From Schwartzia sp. (in: firmicutes) (GTDB lineage: Bacteria; Bacillota; Negativicutes; Selenomonadales; Selenomonadaceae): a stretch of DNA of 24,245 nucleotides. A program made the translations under genes and the position numbers. Shown in pieces: positions 16,356 through 24,245 of this stretch. The stretch is from contig JAILNL010000212.1 of NCBI GenBank assembly GCA_024691625.1, forward strand, positions 1-24,245, written 5' to 3'. The notes beneath the pieces were generated by a model. The model was not told where the DNA came from and did not search any database. It saw nothing but the letters and a program-made list of their open reading frames with translations. Position 1 is the stretch's first letter. Each line of letters opens with the position of its first letter.

Positions 16356-18266
16356 ATGATACGAGAACACAGAAGCCGTGAAAAATTACTGACTTACTAT
16401 GAAAAATACAGTAAGGAAGGCATAATAGACCCGAACGTGCATCCGTGGGTAGCGGAATCCTGGATGAAGAGCAAAAAGCTGAATGTCCAGTCGGATACAA
16501 TGTTCACGGGTCATAAACTTGATACAGAGGATTTTCGTATGCTGCAGGACCAGCATAAGGAAGCTATAAAATACCTTGAAGTAATGGTGGAAAACATAAG
16601 GGAGTTTTTCCAGAAATATAATCTCTGTCTTTTGCTTTTGGATTCGGACTGCGTAGTGTTGAAAAGCTATGCGCTGCCTTATTTCCAGATGACTGCAGGA
16701 GAAATTGAAGGTGTTCGTGTCGGTATCGAAGAGGTCGGAACTTCGAGTATTTCCATTGCACGGGAGCATGAAACACCGTTCTGGCTTTTTGGACCTGAGA
16801 TGTGGGTAAAGGACTGCCAGGGAGGAGACGCATGCTCTGCGCCTGTCTATATGAACGGAGAACTCAGCTATATGATGACACTTGTTGCGGTCAAGCAGTC
16901 GGAGATGCCGCAGGATGCTGTCATTGCGATGCTTTTGAGTCTTGGAAAATCACTTGAATCGTATCTTTCGCAGATGCAGCGGCTGCAGGCACAGGAGACG
17001 ATTCTGGATGCTACACCGTTTGCGGTTTATCACGTAATGCCGGGTGGCGACGTGGCGTACGCGAATAAGCTTGGACTTACACGTCTTGCAGGAATCGGCG
17101 CTCAGAAGAACGAAAGACAGATGCCGAATCTCAGCGATGTAGTCATGAACTACCGGCATACGCCTATTTATAACGGTTTCCGCGGAGTGCCGTCCCATAA
17201 TAAGGAAGTAACATGGATTACTCAGGCAAAAACCTATGAGGATATAACAACAGTTGTTCCGCTCGGCCGCGACATAGATCAGGCAGTATCCAGCGTTGTT
17301 GTCGTTTCAATGCCTATTGAAGACCTGCGTACACTTGTTGCGCACGCGGCAGGCTATACTGCAAAATACAGCCTGAACTCAATGGTAGGCGAAGGAACAA
17401 CCTTTGCGGCAATGAAGGACAAAGCTGCACGTGTCGCAAAGAATAAGCATCATGTGCTCATTCAGGGTGAATCAGGTACAGGCAAGCAGCGGCTGGCACA
17501 TGGTATTCATCAGGCAAGCCCGCGGGCTGCGGGGCCGCTCATTACGCTTCGCTGCGGAGATGCGACACCAGAGCTTTTGGAGCAGGAGCTTTTCGGAATC
17601 GTGCTTGACACAGAGGGCAGCCATCCTGGACGCCTTGAGCTTGCTTCGGGTGGTACGCTCTTCCTTGATGAAGTTGAAAAAATGCCGAAGAATATTGCGG
17701 CTCAACTGGCAAAGAATCTTCAGAATGGTACATCCTGCCGTATCGGTGAACGTGTCGAGCGTTCCATTGATGTCCGTATCGTTGCAGCATGTGACAGCGA
17801 TTTGAAGCGTCTTACCGAGCGTGGGCTTTTTGACAAAACATTGTATGAAATTGTATCAAAGAGTGTTATACGTGTACCGTCGCTCAGAAGCCGCCGTGAA
17901 GATATCCCGACGCTGGTCGACCATATCGTAAAAGAGCTGGCGGCACAGCACCAGATGCAGCCGAAGAAAATACTGCCTGAGACTGTTAAGGTTCTGCATG
18001 ACTATGACTGGCCGGGCAATATCAAACAGCTGCAGAGCGTGCTGGAGTATGCGTTCTTCAATACTAAGGGTGATACCATAGGACCGAATGATATCAGTCT
18101 TATGGGCGATATCAAACCCGATAATAAATGGAAGGAAGACCGTGAGGTCTTTGTGAAGGCATGGAAGGCTGCAGGCGGAAACGTCAGCCGTCTTGCAAAT
18201 CTTTTAAGCGTCAGCCGTGTTACGCTGTACCGCTATCTTAAGAAATACGGACTTGAAAAGTCGTAA
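16356..18266 (+). CDS. AcoR-like AAA+ transcriptional regulator lacking the sigma-54 contact motif
   Basis: The 636-aa product has the domain order of acetoin-type (AcoR/DhaR) activators. Residues about 1-200 are a GAF-like sensor region, including PWVAESWMKSKKL and VGIEEVGTSSISIA. A PAS-like part follows at about 210-330, then the AAA+ domain at about 345-575 with Walker A GESGTGK (371-377) and Walker B GGTLFLDEV (432-440), and a Fis-type helix-turn-helix at the end (NVSRLANLLSVSRVTLYRYLKKYGL). Sigma-54 activators have GAFTGA shortly after ELFG; here ELFG (411-414) is followed by IVLDTEGSHPGRLELASGG, so that loop is shortened and lost. The usual FRxDLYYRL block reads FDKTLYEIV, without the arginines. 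It therefore probably regulates through the normal polymerase or as a repressor. The start is ATG 16356, with AGCGAGGA at 16339-16345. trmB follows after 15 bases. Confidence 0.85.
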   Translation: MIREHRSREKLLTYYEKYSKEGIIDPNVHPWVAESWMKSKKLNVQSDTMFTGHKLDTEDFRMLQDQHKEAIKYLEVMVENIREFFQKYNLCLLLLDSDCVVLKSYALPYFQMTAGEIEGVRVGIEEVGTSSISIAREHETPFWLFGPEMWVKDCQGGDACSAPVYMNGELSYMMTLVAVKQSEMPQDAVIAMLLSLGKSLESYLSQMQRLQAQETILDATPFAVYHVMPGGDVAYANKLGLTRLAGIGAQKNERQMPNLSDVVMNYRHTPIYNGFRGVPSHNKEVTWITQAKTYEDITTVVPLGRDIDQAVSSVVVVSMPIEDLRTLVAHAAGYTAKYSLNSMVGEGTTFAAMKDKAARVAKNKHHVLIQGESGTGKQRLAHGIHQASPRAAGPLITLRCGDATPELLEQELFGIVLDTEGSHPGRLELASGGTLFLDEVEKMPKNIAAQLAKNLQNGTSCRIGERVERSIDVRIVAACDSDLKRLTERGLFDKTLYEIVSKSVIRVPSLRSRREDIPTLVDHIVKELAAQHQMQPKKILPETVKVLHDYDWPGNIKQLQSVLEYAFFNTKGDTIGPNDISLMGDIKPDNKWKEDREVFVKAWKAAGGNVSRLANLLSVSRVTLYRYLKKYGLEKS

Positions 18267-18281
18267 GAAGGAGAGTTTCAT

Positions 18282-18932
18282 TTGCGTTTAAGGAGGAAGC
18301 CGTGGATTGATGAGGCAATTCACGATTTTGATGATTTTGTGTTCCCGAAGGACCGTCCTGCAACAGAAGAGCTGAAGGGAAAATGGCGTAATCTGTTTGG
18401 CAATGACAAGCCTCTGTATGTAGAGCTTGGAACGGGCAAGGGCGATTTTATCAGTCAGCTTGCTGAGCGGGAGCAGGAGCATAATTTCATCGGTATAGAG
18501 GCACAGCAGGATGTTCTTTATCAGGCGGCTGTAAAGGTTCGTGAAAAAGAGCTTTCAAACGTGCGGCTGCTTGTTTTTGATATCAATGAAATCGAGACGA
18601 TTTTTGCCCCGGGCGAAGTAGACGGGTTTTATATAAACTTCTGCGATCCATGGCCGAAGGCGCGCCATGCAAAACGCAGACTGACCTGCCGTACTTTCCT
18701 TGAAAAGTACCGTCGGCTTTTGGTGCCGGGAGGACGTATCCGTTTTAAGACGGACAACCGTCCTCTGTTCGATTATTCACTGGAGGAATTTGATGCGGTG
18801 GGGCTTAAGGTGCAGGATGTATCATACGACTTGCATGCAGAGAACCGCCCTGATAACATTGAGACGGAATATGAACATAAATTCAGCCTTTTGGGGCAGA
18901 AAATCAATCGCTGCGAGGTGATCTTCCCATGA
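18282..18932 (+). CDS. trmB: tRNA (guanine-N7-)-methyltransferase
   Basis: TrmB makes m7G46 in the variable loop of tRNAs with S-adenosylmethionine. The 216-aa product starts with the typical MRLRRKPW. It has the SAM-binding VELGTGKGDF (47-56), the IGIEAQ block, the family signature FCDPWPKARHAKRRL and the late FKTDNRPLF. The start codon is TTG 18282, with GAAGGAGAG (18267-18274) upstream. A second AAGGAGG at 18290-18296 is only the codons of LRRK. The last four bases overlap the ftsW start (ATGA). Confidence 0.95.
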   Translation: MRLRRKPWIDEAIHDFDDFVFPKDRPATEELKGKWRNLFGNDKPLYVELGTGKGDFISQLAEREQEHNFIGIEAQQDVLYQAAVKVREKELSNVRLLVFDINEIETIFAPGEVDGFYINFCDPWPKARHAKRRLTCRTFLEKYRRLLVPGGRIRFKTDNRPLFDYSLEEFDAVGLKVQDVSYDLHAENRPDNIETEYEHKFSLLGQKINRCEVIFP

Positions 18933-20134
18933 ATGGGAAGAAGCTCTGGGATTCCGCGGATGATAATTCGTGGAAATTCTGGATGAACGATCGGGAGGCG
19001 ATTCTCGGAATCGTAGTAATACTCCTGATTATAGGCTCGATAAATATATTCAGTTCGAGCTTCGTGCTGTCAGAGACATATTACGATACTCCATATTTCT
19101 TTCTGACCAAGCACGGAATTAATGTCTGTGTGGGAATTGTGTTTTTTGTTTTGGGGGCATATATAGATTATCATTACTGGCGGTCGTGGATTGTATGGAT
19201 ATTTCTTGCCGTGGTGATAATGCTGATACTTGTACTGATAATAGGTACGGAGGTCAATGGTGCAAGACGCTGGCTGCAGCTTGGTGTAACGGTACAGCCG
19301 GCAGAGTTTGCAAAGATGCTCGCCATATTTATTGAGGCAGCATATATTTCCTCCCGTGTTGCCATTGGAGGGAAATGCCAGCTGTTTCACGCGCAAATGG
19401 GTGTTCTGGCATTTTTGTTTTTGCTGATTGAACGTGAACCGGACGGCGCGACAGCCGCTCTTGTTATCGGCGTTCCTATGTGTATGCTGCTGCTCTCGAA
19501 CATGCCGAGGCAGACAAAGTTTATTTTGCTTGGCTGCATTGCTGCGGCAGGCGTGTTGATATGTATAATACAGCCATATCGTCTTGAACGTGTCCTTACA
19601 ATGCTTGATCCATGGCAGAATGCAACAGACAGCGGCTATCAGATTGTTCAGTCGCTGCAGGCTATAGGTTCAGGCGGTTTCTGGGGCATGGGACTTGGAC
19701 AGGGTATCAGTAAATATCACTATCTGCCGGAAGCACATACGGACTTCGCTTTTGCAATATGGTGCCAGGAAAATGGCTTTTTGGGTGCCTTTGGCGTGAT
19801 TCTGCTCTTCGGGGCGTTCACTTACTATGGAACGAGAATTGCGACCTCCGCTAAGGATGCATATGGTCAGATACTTGCGGCAGGCATTATATGTCTGCTC
19901 GTAGGGCAGGCCGCGGCAAACATGCTCATGGTTGGAGGCTGGTTCCCAGTTGTCGGTGTTCCACTGCCGTTCATAAGCTACGGAGGCTCTTCTCTTGCTG
20001 TATGTATGGGAGCTGTAGGAATCCTGTTTAACATAGGGAGTAAAAATGCACCGCCTAAGACGCTTGTTACTTCGGCGCCGCCTGCTGAGGAAGAAAGTGC
20101 TTACAGAAGACCAAGACTGAAACGAATTAAATAA
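18929..20134 (+). CDS. ftsW: SEDS-family peptidoglycan polymerase FtsW
   Basis: SEDS proteins polymerise glycan strands from lipid II together with a class B penicillin-binding protein. The 401-aa product has about ten membrane segments. Family motifs: NGARRWLQLG and QPAEFAKM, EPDGATAALV, then LPEAHTDFAFAI with the essential Asp (residue 272), and the C-terminal PLPFISYGGSS. FtsW (division) is preferred over RodA (elongation) because of LPEAHTDFAFAIWCQENGFLG. SpoVE is a close alternative in spore formers. The N-terminus has a short cytoplasmic part of about 25 residues and the C-terminus a basic tail. ATGA overlap with trmB shows coupling. No mur, mraY or ftsZ genes are near. Confidence 0.88.
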   Translation: MNGKKLWDSADDNSWKFWMNDREAILGIVVILLIIGSINIFSSSFVLSETYYDTPYFFLTKHGINVCVGIVFFVLGAYIDYHYWRSWIVWIFLAVVIMLILVLIIGTEVNGARRWLQLGVTVQPAEFAKMLAIFIEAAYISSRVAIGGKCQLFHAQMGVLAFLFLLIEREPDGATAALVIGVPMCMLLLSNMPRQTKFILLGCIAAAGVLICIIQPYRLERVLTMLDPWQNATDSGYQIVQSLQAIGSGGFWGMGLGQGISKYHYLPEAHTDFAFAIWCQENGFLGAFGVILLFGAFTYYGTRIATSAKDAYGQILAAGIICLLVGQAAANMLMVGGWFPVVGVPLPFISYGGSSLAVCMGAVGILFNIGSKNAPPKTLVTSAPPAEEESAYRRPRLKRIK

Positions 20135-20156
20135 ATTCGGAAAGAAGAATGAGAAA

Positions 20157-20819
20157 ATGATTGTATATGCTGTAGACAAAGGCGGAGAGTATATTACGCC
20201 TGAGGAGAGCCTGCGCCGTCATCCGGAAGGGATGCGGAGCATTTATGTCAATATTACGAACCAATGCACATGCGCATGCACCTTCTGCCTCCGCACGCTT
20301 AAACATATGGCGGAAGAGCATTCCCTCTGGCTGAAGGAAGAACCTTCTGTGGAGCTTGTGAAGGCGGAGCTCGATGCAGCACCCTGGAAATATATTTCGG
20401 AGATTGTATTTTGCGGATTTGGTGAGCCGACTATGCGCCTTGATGACCTCAAAGAGCTTTTGGGTTATGTGAAAAAAACTCATCCGGAGGTAATGACAAG
20501 AGTAAACACCAACGGTCTTTCAGACTTGAATTTCAATCGGGACACCGCGCCGGATTTTGGCGGCGGGCTGCTTGATACGATTTCTATCAGCCTTAATGCT
20601 TCCAATGCTCAGCGCTATCTTGAGCTTACAAGAAGCCGTTTTGGTATCGGTTCTTTTGATGCTATGCTCTCTTTTGCGCAGCATGTAAAGAAATATGTGC
20701 CGAATGTTGTCCTGACGGTTGTTGACCACGTCGAAGATGACGGAGAAATTGCACTTTGCAGAAAAATTTGTGAAGAAAAAGGACTTTCACTTCGGGTACG
20801 TCCTTATGAAGACAGCTGA
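20157..20819 (+). CDS. TatD-associated radical SAM protein
   Basis: The 220-aa product is a small radical SAM protein. The cluster-binding Cys37, Cys41 and Cys44 (NQCTCACTFC) form CX3CX2C, followed by the GEPT-type FCGFGEPTMRLDDL, the TNGL block and SISLNASNAQRYL. These match the family often encoded beside or fused to TatD nucleases; its reaction is unknown. No tatD gene is in the window. It lies 22 bases after ftsW with only a weak ribosome binding site (AAAGAAGAATGAG). A strong terminator directly follows, so it is the last gene of the unit starting at the AcoR-like regulator. Confidence 0.85.
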   Translation: MIVYAVDKGGEYITPEESLRRHPEGMRSIYVNITNQCTCACTFCLRTLKHMAEEHSLWLKEEPSVELVKAELDAAPWKYISEIVFCGFGEPTMRLDDLKELLGYVKKTHPEVMTRVNTNGLSDLNFNRDTAPDFGGGLLDTISISLNASNAQRYLELTRSRFGIGSFDAMLSFAQHVKKYVPNVVLTVVDHVEDDGEIALCRKICEEKGLSLRVRPYEDS

Positions 20820-20825
20820 ATATGG

Positions 20826-20861
20826 AAGAGGCCTCCGTATGTTTTTACGGAGGCCTCTTTT
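20826..20861 (+). terminator. Intrinsic terminator after the radical SAM gene
   Basis: A 14-bp perfect stem (AAGAGGCCTCCGTA 20826-20839 with 20846-20859), loop TGTTTT, followed by a T-run. Confidence 0.9.
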
Positions 20862-20910
20862 GTAAAATGCAAAAGTTTGTACTTATGTCCGAAAGAATAA
20901 TGGCATTTAC

Positions 20911-20939
20911 TTGCAGGAATACATGCTTCTTTGTAAAAT
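20911..20939 (+). promoter_or_regulatory. Possible promoter for yqeB
   Basis: TTGCAG (20911-20916), a 17-base spacer and TAAAAT (20934-20939). The -35 has only three consensus bases; it equals the -35 of the AcoR-like gene. Confidence 0.3.
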
Positions 20940-21000
20940 AATATTATATGATGAGCATGTGTATAGGGTTGAACTCGGATATGAAGGGACAGACGCTTGT

Positions 21001-21834
21001 ATGAAGCATTTGATTATTATCCGCGGAGGCGGAGAGATTGCTACGGCTGTTGCGTGCCGCATGCATAATTCCGGATATGAAGTGCTGCTGCTTGAAAAGG
21101 CAAGACCGTCGGCAATACGCAGGGAGGTTTCTTTTGCGGATGCTGTGTATGAAGGTGAAAAAACCGTTGAACGGCTTACCTGTTACTGTGCGGAAAATGT
21201 CCAGACCGCGGAAAAGCTGCTCCGCAGCAAAAAAATAACTATGCTGGTAGATGCCTGCGGAAGATATATAAAAAAATTCCGCCCGCATATTCTTATAAAC
21301 ACGCTGAACGGAGATGTGGAAGAAAACAGAAGACCGTACAAGGCTGAATATGTAATCGGGCTTGGTTCAGGTTTCTGCGCACACAGGGATGTTGACTGTG
21401 TTATTGAGACTCATCGGGGACATGATCTTGGGAGGCTCATATATGAAGGCCATGCACAGAGAAATCGCAATCTTAAAGACCTCGAGAGCGAAACGGGCTG
21501 CCTTTTTTCTGCAGGAGCTGTGGGAGTTATACGAAGTCCCAGGACAATATCAAACGTGCTTCGTACAGGGGATATTATTGCTGAGCTGTATGACGAGGAG
21601 AACGGCAGAAATGTGGAGATTCGTGCACCGTTCCCGGGCGTACTGCGCGGATTGATTCATGATGGGTTCAGATGCCTGTCAAAAGATATATTAGTAGCGG
21701 AGATTGATTCGAGAAACGACCCGGGTATCTGCTTTTCAGTTTCGGAAAAAGCACGCTGTATTTCCGGGGCGGTATTGGAAGCCGTTATGGCATTTGAAGC
21801 AGGGATACGATCCGCTAACCGAACGGAGATTTGA
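21001..21834 (+). CDS. yqeB: YqeB/EF2662-family selenium-dependent molybdenum hydroxylase accessory protein
   Basis: YqeB proteins accompany selenium-dependent molybdenum hydroxylases such as xanthine dehydrogenases, probably in maturation of the labile selenium cofactor. The 277-aa product starts with a Rossmann-like LIIIRGGGEIATAVACRMHNSG, then IRREVSFADAVYEG, the family block YVIGLGSGF ... DCVIETHRGHDLGRLI, an unusual short Cys-rich stretch, and APFPGVLRGLIHDG ... SEKARCISGAVLEAVMAFE. These match the family along its length. ATG 21001 is chosen because it fits the family N-terminus and has GAAGGGA (20983-20989) upstream; the open frame before it starts near the promoter. None of the usual partners (yqeC, selD, mocA, hydroxylase subunits) is in the window; the next gene is a HAD phosphatase 3 bases downstream. 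Confidence 0.85.
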   Translation: MKHLIIIRGGGEIATAVACRMHNSGYEVLLLEKARPSAIRREVSFADAVYEGEKTVERLTCYCAENVQTAEKLLRSKKITMLVDACGRYIKKFRPHILINTLNGDVEENRRPYKAEYVIGLGSGFCAHRDVDCVIETHRGHDLGRLIYEGHAQRNRNLKDLESETGCLFSAGAVGVIRSPRTISNVLRTGDIIAELYDEENGRNVEIRAPFPGVLRGLIHDGFRCLSKDILVAEIDSRNDPGICFSVSEKARCISGAVLEAVMAFEAGIRSANRTEI

Positions 21835-21837
21835 CAG

Positions 21838-22482
21838 ATGAAAGCTTTTTTGTTCGATATGGACGGGGTGCTGGTTGACACTCAGCAGATTCATACATTG
21901 GCACTGAAAAAGGTGTTTGATGAGTACGGAATAGAGATATCACTGGCAGAGCTTGACACATTTGCAGGAACAAAGAGAGGAACAGCATTCCGAACGGCCG
22001 CGGAGGAACGCGGAGTTGAGCTCCCTATTGAGGAAATGTGTGAGGCAAAGGATAAGATTTTCGATTCCATGATAGAGAAAACAGATCTCAAGCCCATAAA
22101 AGGGATACCGGAGCTTTTGAAGCATCTGAAAGCGAACGGAGTGCTCACGGCTATAGCATCTTCGAGCAGCCGGGAGTTTATATCCCTCGTTGTGGACAGA
22201 ACGGGTATCAGAGAGTATTTTGATGCTTTTGTCAGCGGACAGGAGCTGACTGAATCAAAGCCAAATCCTGCGATATATCTTTTGGCGGCACAGATTCTCG
22301 GCGTTGAGCCGTCTGAATGTATTGTGCTTGAGGATGCGCATCTCGGCGTTGAAGCCGCAAAACGCGCAGGAATGAAATGCATAGGATATAGGAATCCAAA
22401 CTCAGGGGAGCAGGATCTTTCCAAAGCCGACGTTGTGGTCGACCGCGTGGAAATGATTCGTCAGATATTAGGGAACTTCTAA
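21838..22482 (+). CDS. HAD-superfamily phosphatase, beta-phosphoglucomutase-like
   Basis: The 214-aa product has the HAD core: motif I FDMDGVLVD with the nucleophile Asp7 and acid/base Asp9, a helical cap (about 15-90), motif II ASSSS, motif III Lys in SGQELTESKPNP, and motif IV VLEDAHLGVEAAKRAG. The cap type and motif set fit the beta-phosphoglucomutase and sugar-phosphate phosphatase group; substrate cannot be read from the sequence. Beta-phosphoglucomutase activity is possible, but no maltose or trehalose phosphorylase is near. ACGGAGAT (21823-21829) in the end of yqeB is the ribosome binding site, so both genes form an operon, and the next gene follows after 11 bases. Confidence 0.88.
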   Translation: MKAFLFDMDGVLVDTQQIHTLALKKVFDEYGIEISLAELDTFAGTKRGTAFRTAAEERGVELPIEEMCEAKDKIFDSMIEKTDLKPIKGIPELLKHLKANGVLTAIASSSSREFISLVVDRTGIREYFDAFVSGQELTESKPNPAIYLLAAQILGVEPSECIVLEDAHLGVEAAKRAGMKCIGYRNPNSGEQDLSKADVVVDRVEMIRQILGNF

Positions 22483-22493
22483 GGAGTAGCGCT

Positions 22494-24245
22494 ATGAAAC
22501 CTTATGAATTCACTGAGACAGAGAGAAAGTCTTTGGAGGAGCTTCCAATTGCTATGTGCATTTTTCAGCGCATAGGCTGGAAGTATCATGTGCTTTTGGT
22601 TACTGACGGATATTGTCATTTTTTGGGCAAAGACCGTATGTATCTGAAAAACTCTTCGACAGGGCCTGACCTTATGGTACATGATGAGGATAAGGCTACG
22701 CTTGAGAATATGCTGTCATACGTTGAACTGCAGCCGGAGGCGGTTTATCCGGTGCGTGTTCGTGTGCATAATTCCAGCGGACGGTGGATTTATCTGAGGT
22801 TTATTGCAAAGCTGAGGGAGCCTCAAAAAGGGACTCGTCTTGTATATGTATCCTGTACTGATGTATCTGCAGAGGAGGATATGCACCGCGCTCAGAGCCG
22901 CGCACGGGAGCGGTCTGATTCACTTTTGGAAAAGGTTCTCAGTACTACTGATGCTGCTATTTTCTGGAAGGATGCGGACAGACGTTTTATAGGCGCAAAC
23001 CGTGCTTTTCTGGATTATTACGGATTTCCGTCTGTACAGTCTATCCAGGGCAAGACGGACGAAGATCTCGGCTGGAATATTGAGGTGGATAAGTTCCGCG
23101 ATGATGAGCGGAAGGTGCTGCAGGGCAATTCAACGTACCGCGAATTCGGGCATTGCATTAGAAAGGGTGAGGTGCGCGATATTGTCGCCAGCAAGGCGCC
23201 TCTTTACGAGGACGGCAAGATAGTAGGTCTCGTGGGCTCTTTCGAGGATGTTACGCAGGAACGCAGACAGCAGACTGAGAACGGGCGTCTTACACATATT
23301 CTTGAGAATGTTCCGGCAGGACTCTGCATGTATCAGCTTTATTCAGGGGAATTCGTATGTGTTTTTGTCAATCGGTATTTTACCATGATGACGGGAATCC
23401 CCTCGGAAGCGCTCAGCGGAGAGCCTGTGGATACCATACACCTTTTTCTTGAAGCCGAGGATCGTGAATGGCTCAGAAAAACTCTTTTGGAAATGGAAGA
23501 AACAGGCCGTGACGAAACTGACGGGATTCTTCATATAAGAAAAAAAGCCGGGGTAGGATTCGGCTCTTTTTATGTGATTGTACGCCGGGTAATTTACAGT
23601 GCTGGAGCTCATTATTATGTGAGTTACACGGATATTACTGAAGAAAAGGAGATGGAGCGCAAGCAGAAGGCTGAGCGCCGTGTCCTTGAAAGAGTACTTG
23701 AGAAGGCACATATTCTTGTCTGGGAATATGATGCCGAGACCCGCAGGGCGTATTTCATTAAGACGGCAAATCTTGAGGCATCGCTGAAAAATTACGGGCT
23801 GGGCAGGGATACTGTGCTTATCCCCGATGAGGTCGTAGGGCATATAGCTGAAAAAGACCGTGGGAAATATCTCGATTTTTACCGTGCTGTAAGGAACGGT
23901 GAATCGGGCTCTATTGATGTTGAGTTCAATTTGCCGGGAGACAATGAAAAGCGATTTGAGCGTATTACATATCTCGTCTATCATGATGCTGACGGAAAGC
24001 CTGTTCAGTGGTATGGAATGACGCAGAATATTACGGCAGAAATGCGTCTCATGGAGAACTACCGCCGTGAGAAAACCATGCTGCGGCAGACAAGCCCGGA
24101 GAATCTTTTTGTAAAATCCCGCTATAATCTTACTGAAAACAAGATGCTTGTATATTCAACGAAGGAAACTGCAAGCGTGAATATTACACCGGATATGAAT
24201 TATGACGGAGTCCTCAGGTCTATGATGGAGTCTGCTATAGATGAG
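22494..24245 (+). CDS. Multi-PAS signalling protein, N-terminal part (3' end outside window)
   Basis: The frame is open from ATG 22494 to the window end: 584 codons with no stop, so the gene is cut. AAGGAG (22481-22486) is the ribosome binding site. Four PAS-like units follow each other: residues 1-130 (ending in VSCTDVSAEED), about 140-260 (AAIFWKDADRRFIGANRAF ... VGSFEDVTQERR), about 262-395 (ENVPAGLCMYQ ... VSYTDITEEKEMERKQ) and about 398-520 (ILVWEYDAETRRAYF ... GMTQNITAEM). A new region begins at about 540 (SRYNLTENKMLVYSTKETASVN). No membrane segment is seen, so it is probably a cytoplasmic sensor. The output domain lies beyond the window; GGDEF, EAL or kinase are all possible. Confidence 0.85.
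   Translation, partial: MKPYEFTETERKSLEELPIAMCIFQRIGWKYHVLLVTDGYCHFLGKDRMYLKNSSTGPDLMVHDEDKATLENMLSYVELQPEAVYPVRVRVHNSSGRWIYLRFIAKLREPQKGTRLVYVSCTDVSAEEDMHRAQSRARERSDSLLEKVLSTTDAAIFWKDADRRFIGANRAFLDYYGFPSVQSIQGKTDEDLGWNIEVDKFRDDERKVLQGNSTYREFGHCIRKGEVRDIVASKAPLYEDGKIVGLVGSFEDVTQERRQQTENGRLTHILENVPAGLCMYQLYSGEFVCVFVNRYFTMMTGIPSEALSGEPVDTIHLFLEAEDREWLRKTLLEMEETGRDETDGILHIRKKAGVGFGSFYVIVRRVIYSAGAHYYVSYTDITEEKEMERKQKAERRVLERVLEKAHILVWEYDAETRRAYFIKTANLEASLKNYGLGRDTVLIPDEVVGHIAEKDRGKYLDFYRAVRNGESGSIDVEFNLPGDNEKRFERITYLVYHDADGKPVQWYGMTQNITAEMRLMENYRREKTMLRQTSPENLFVKSRYNLTENKMLVYSTKETASVNITPDMNYDGVLRSMMESAIDE

Noticed and set aside
18290..18304. AAGGAGG followed by GTG as an alternative trmB start
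   Set aside because: The GTG is out of frame and followed by a stop; the bases encode LRRK of the conserved TrmB N-terminus.

Overview
The window looks like a piece of a low-to-mid GC Bacillota (Firmicutes) chromosome, most likely a Negativicutes or other anaerobic Clostridia-like lineage. The reasons are the gene orders comEC ... holA and dnaX-ybaB-recR-bofA, strong AGGAGG ribosome binding sites, TTG starts, sigma-A promoters with intrinsic terminators, and anaerobe-type genes: lactate racemase-like larA, a YqeB-type selenium/molybdenum hydroxylase accessory protein, and a TatD-associated radical SAM protein. The lineage is inferred from gene content and order, not from a marker alignment. 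No tRNA, rRNA, CRISPR array, insertion sequence or prophage gene was seen.

Layout. (1) 1-1358 is the 3' part of comEC (DNA uptake channel). (2) 1484-2743 is a PAS protein with a degenerate GGDEF domain (GGGEF), facing a larA gene on the minus strand (4113-2823) that carries a 1-nt frameshift; a bidirectional terminator separates them. (3) A 336-bp structured intergenic region leads into holA (clamp loader delta). (4) 5582-8473 is an operon of response regulator, sensor kinase and a GT11 fucosyltransferase-like enzyme. (5) clpB follows behind a promoter embedded in a terminator hairpin, then a membrane-anchored alpha/beta hydrolase. (6) A repeat module of paired hairpins precedes dnaX, followed by ybaB, recR and bofA. 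(7) A small membrane protein on the minus strand diverges from an AcoR-like regulator, followed by trmB, ftsW and a radical SAM gene. (8) yqeB, a HAD phosphatase and the first 584 codons of a multi-PAS signalling protein, cut by the window end, close the region.

The genes are mostly housekeeping: DNA uptake and clamp loading (comEC, holA, dnaX), recombination (recR, ybaB), proteostasis (clpB), tRNA modification (trmB) and cell division (ftsW), mixed with signalling genes.

The least explained parts are: a hairpin repeat family found in front of two clamp-loader genes (holA and dnaX), in which the shared loop TTTTGGCAAA doubles as a -35 box; a candidate programmed -1 frameshift inside dnaX (A AAA AAG in frame, followed by a stem-loop) that would give a gamma-like short form; an enhancer-binding-protein-like regulator that lacks the sigma-54 contact motif GAFTGA; and a nested inverted repeat in front of that regulator.
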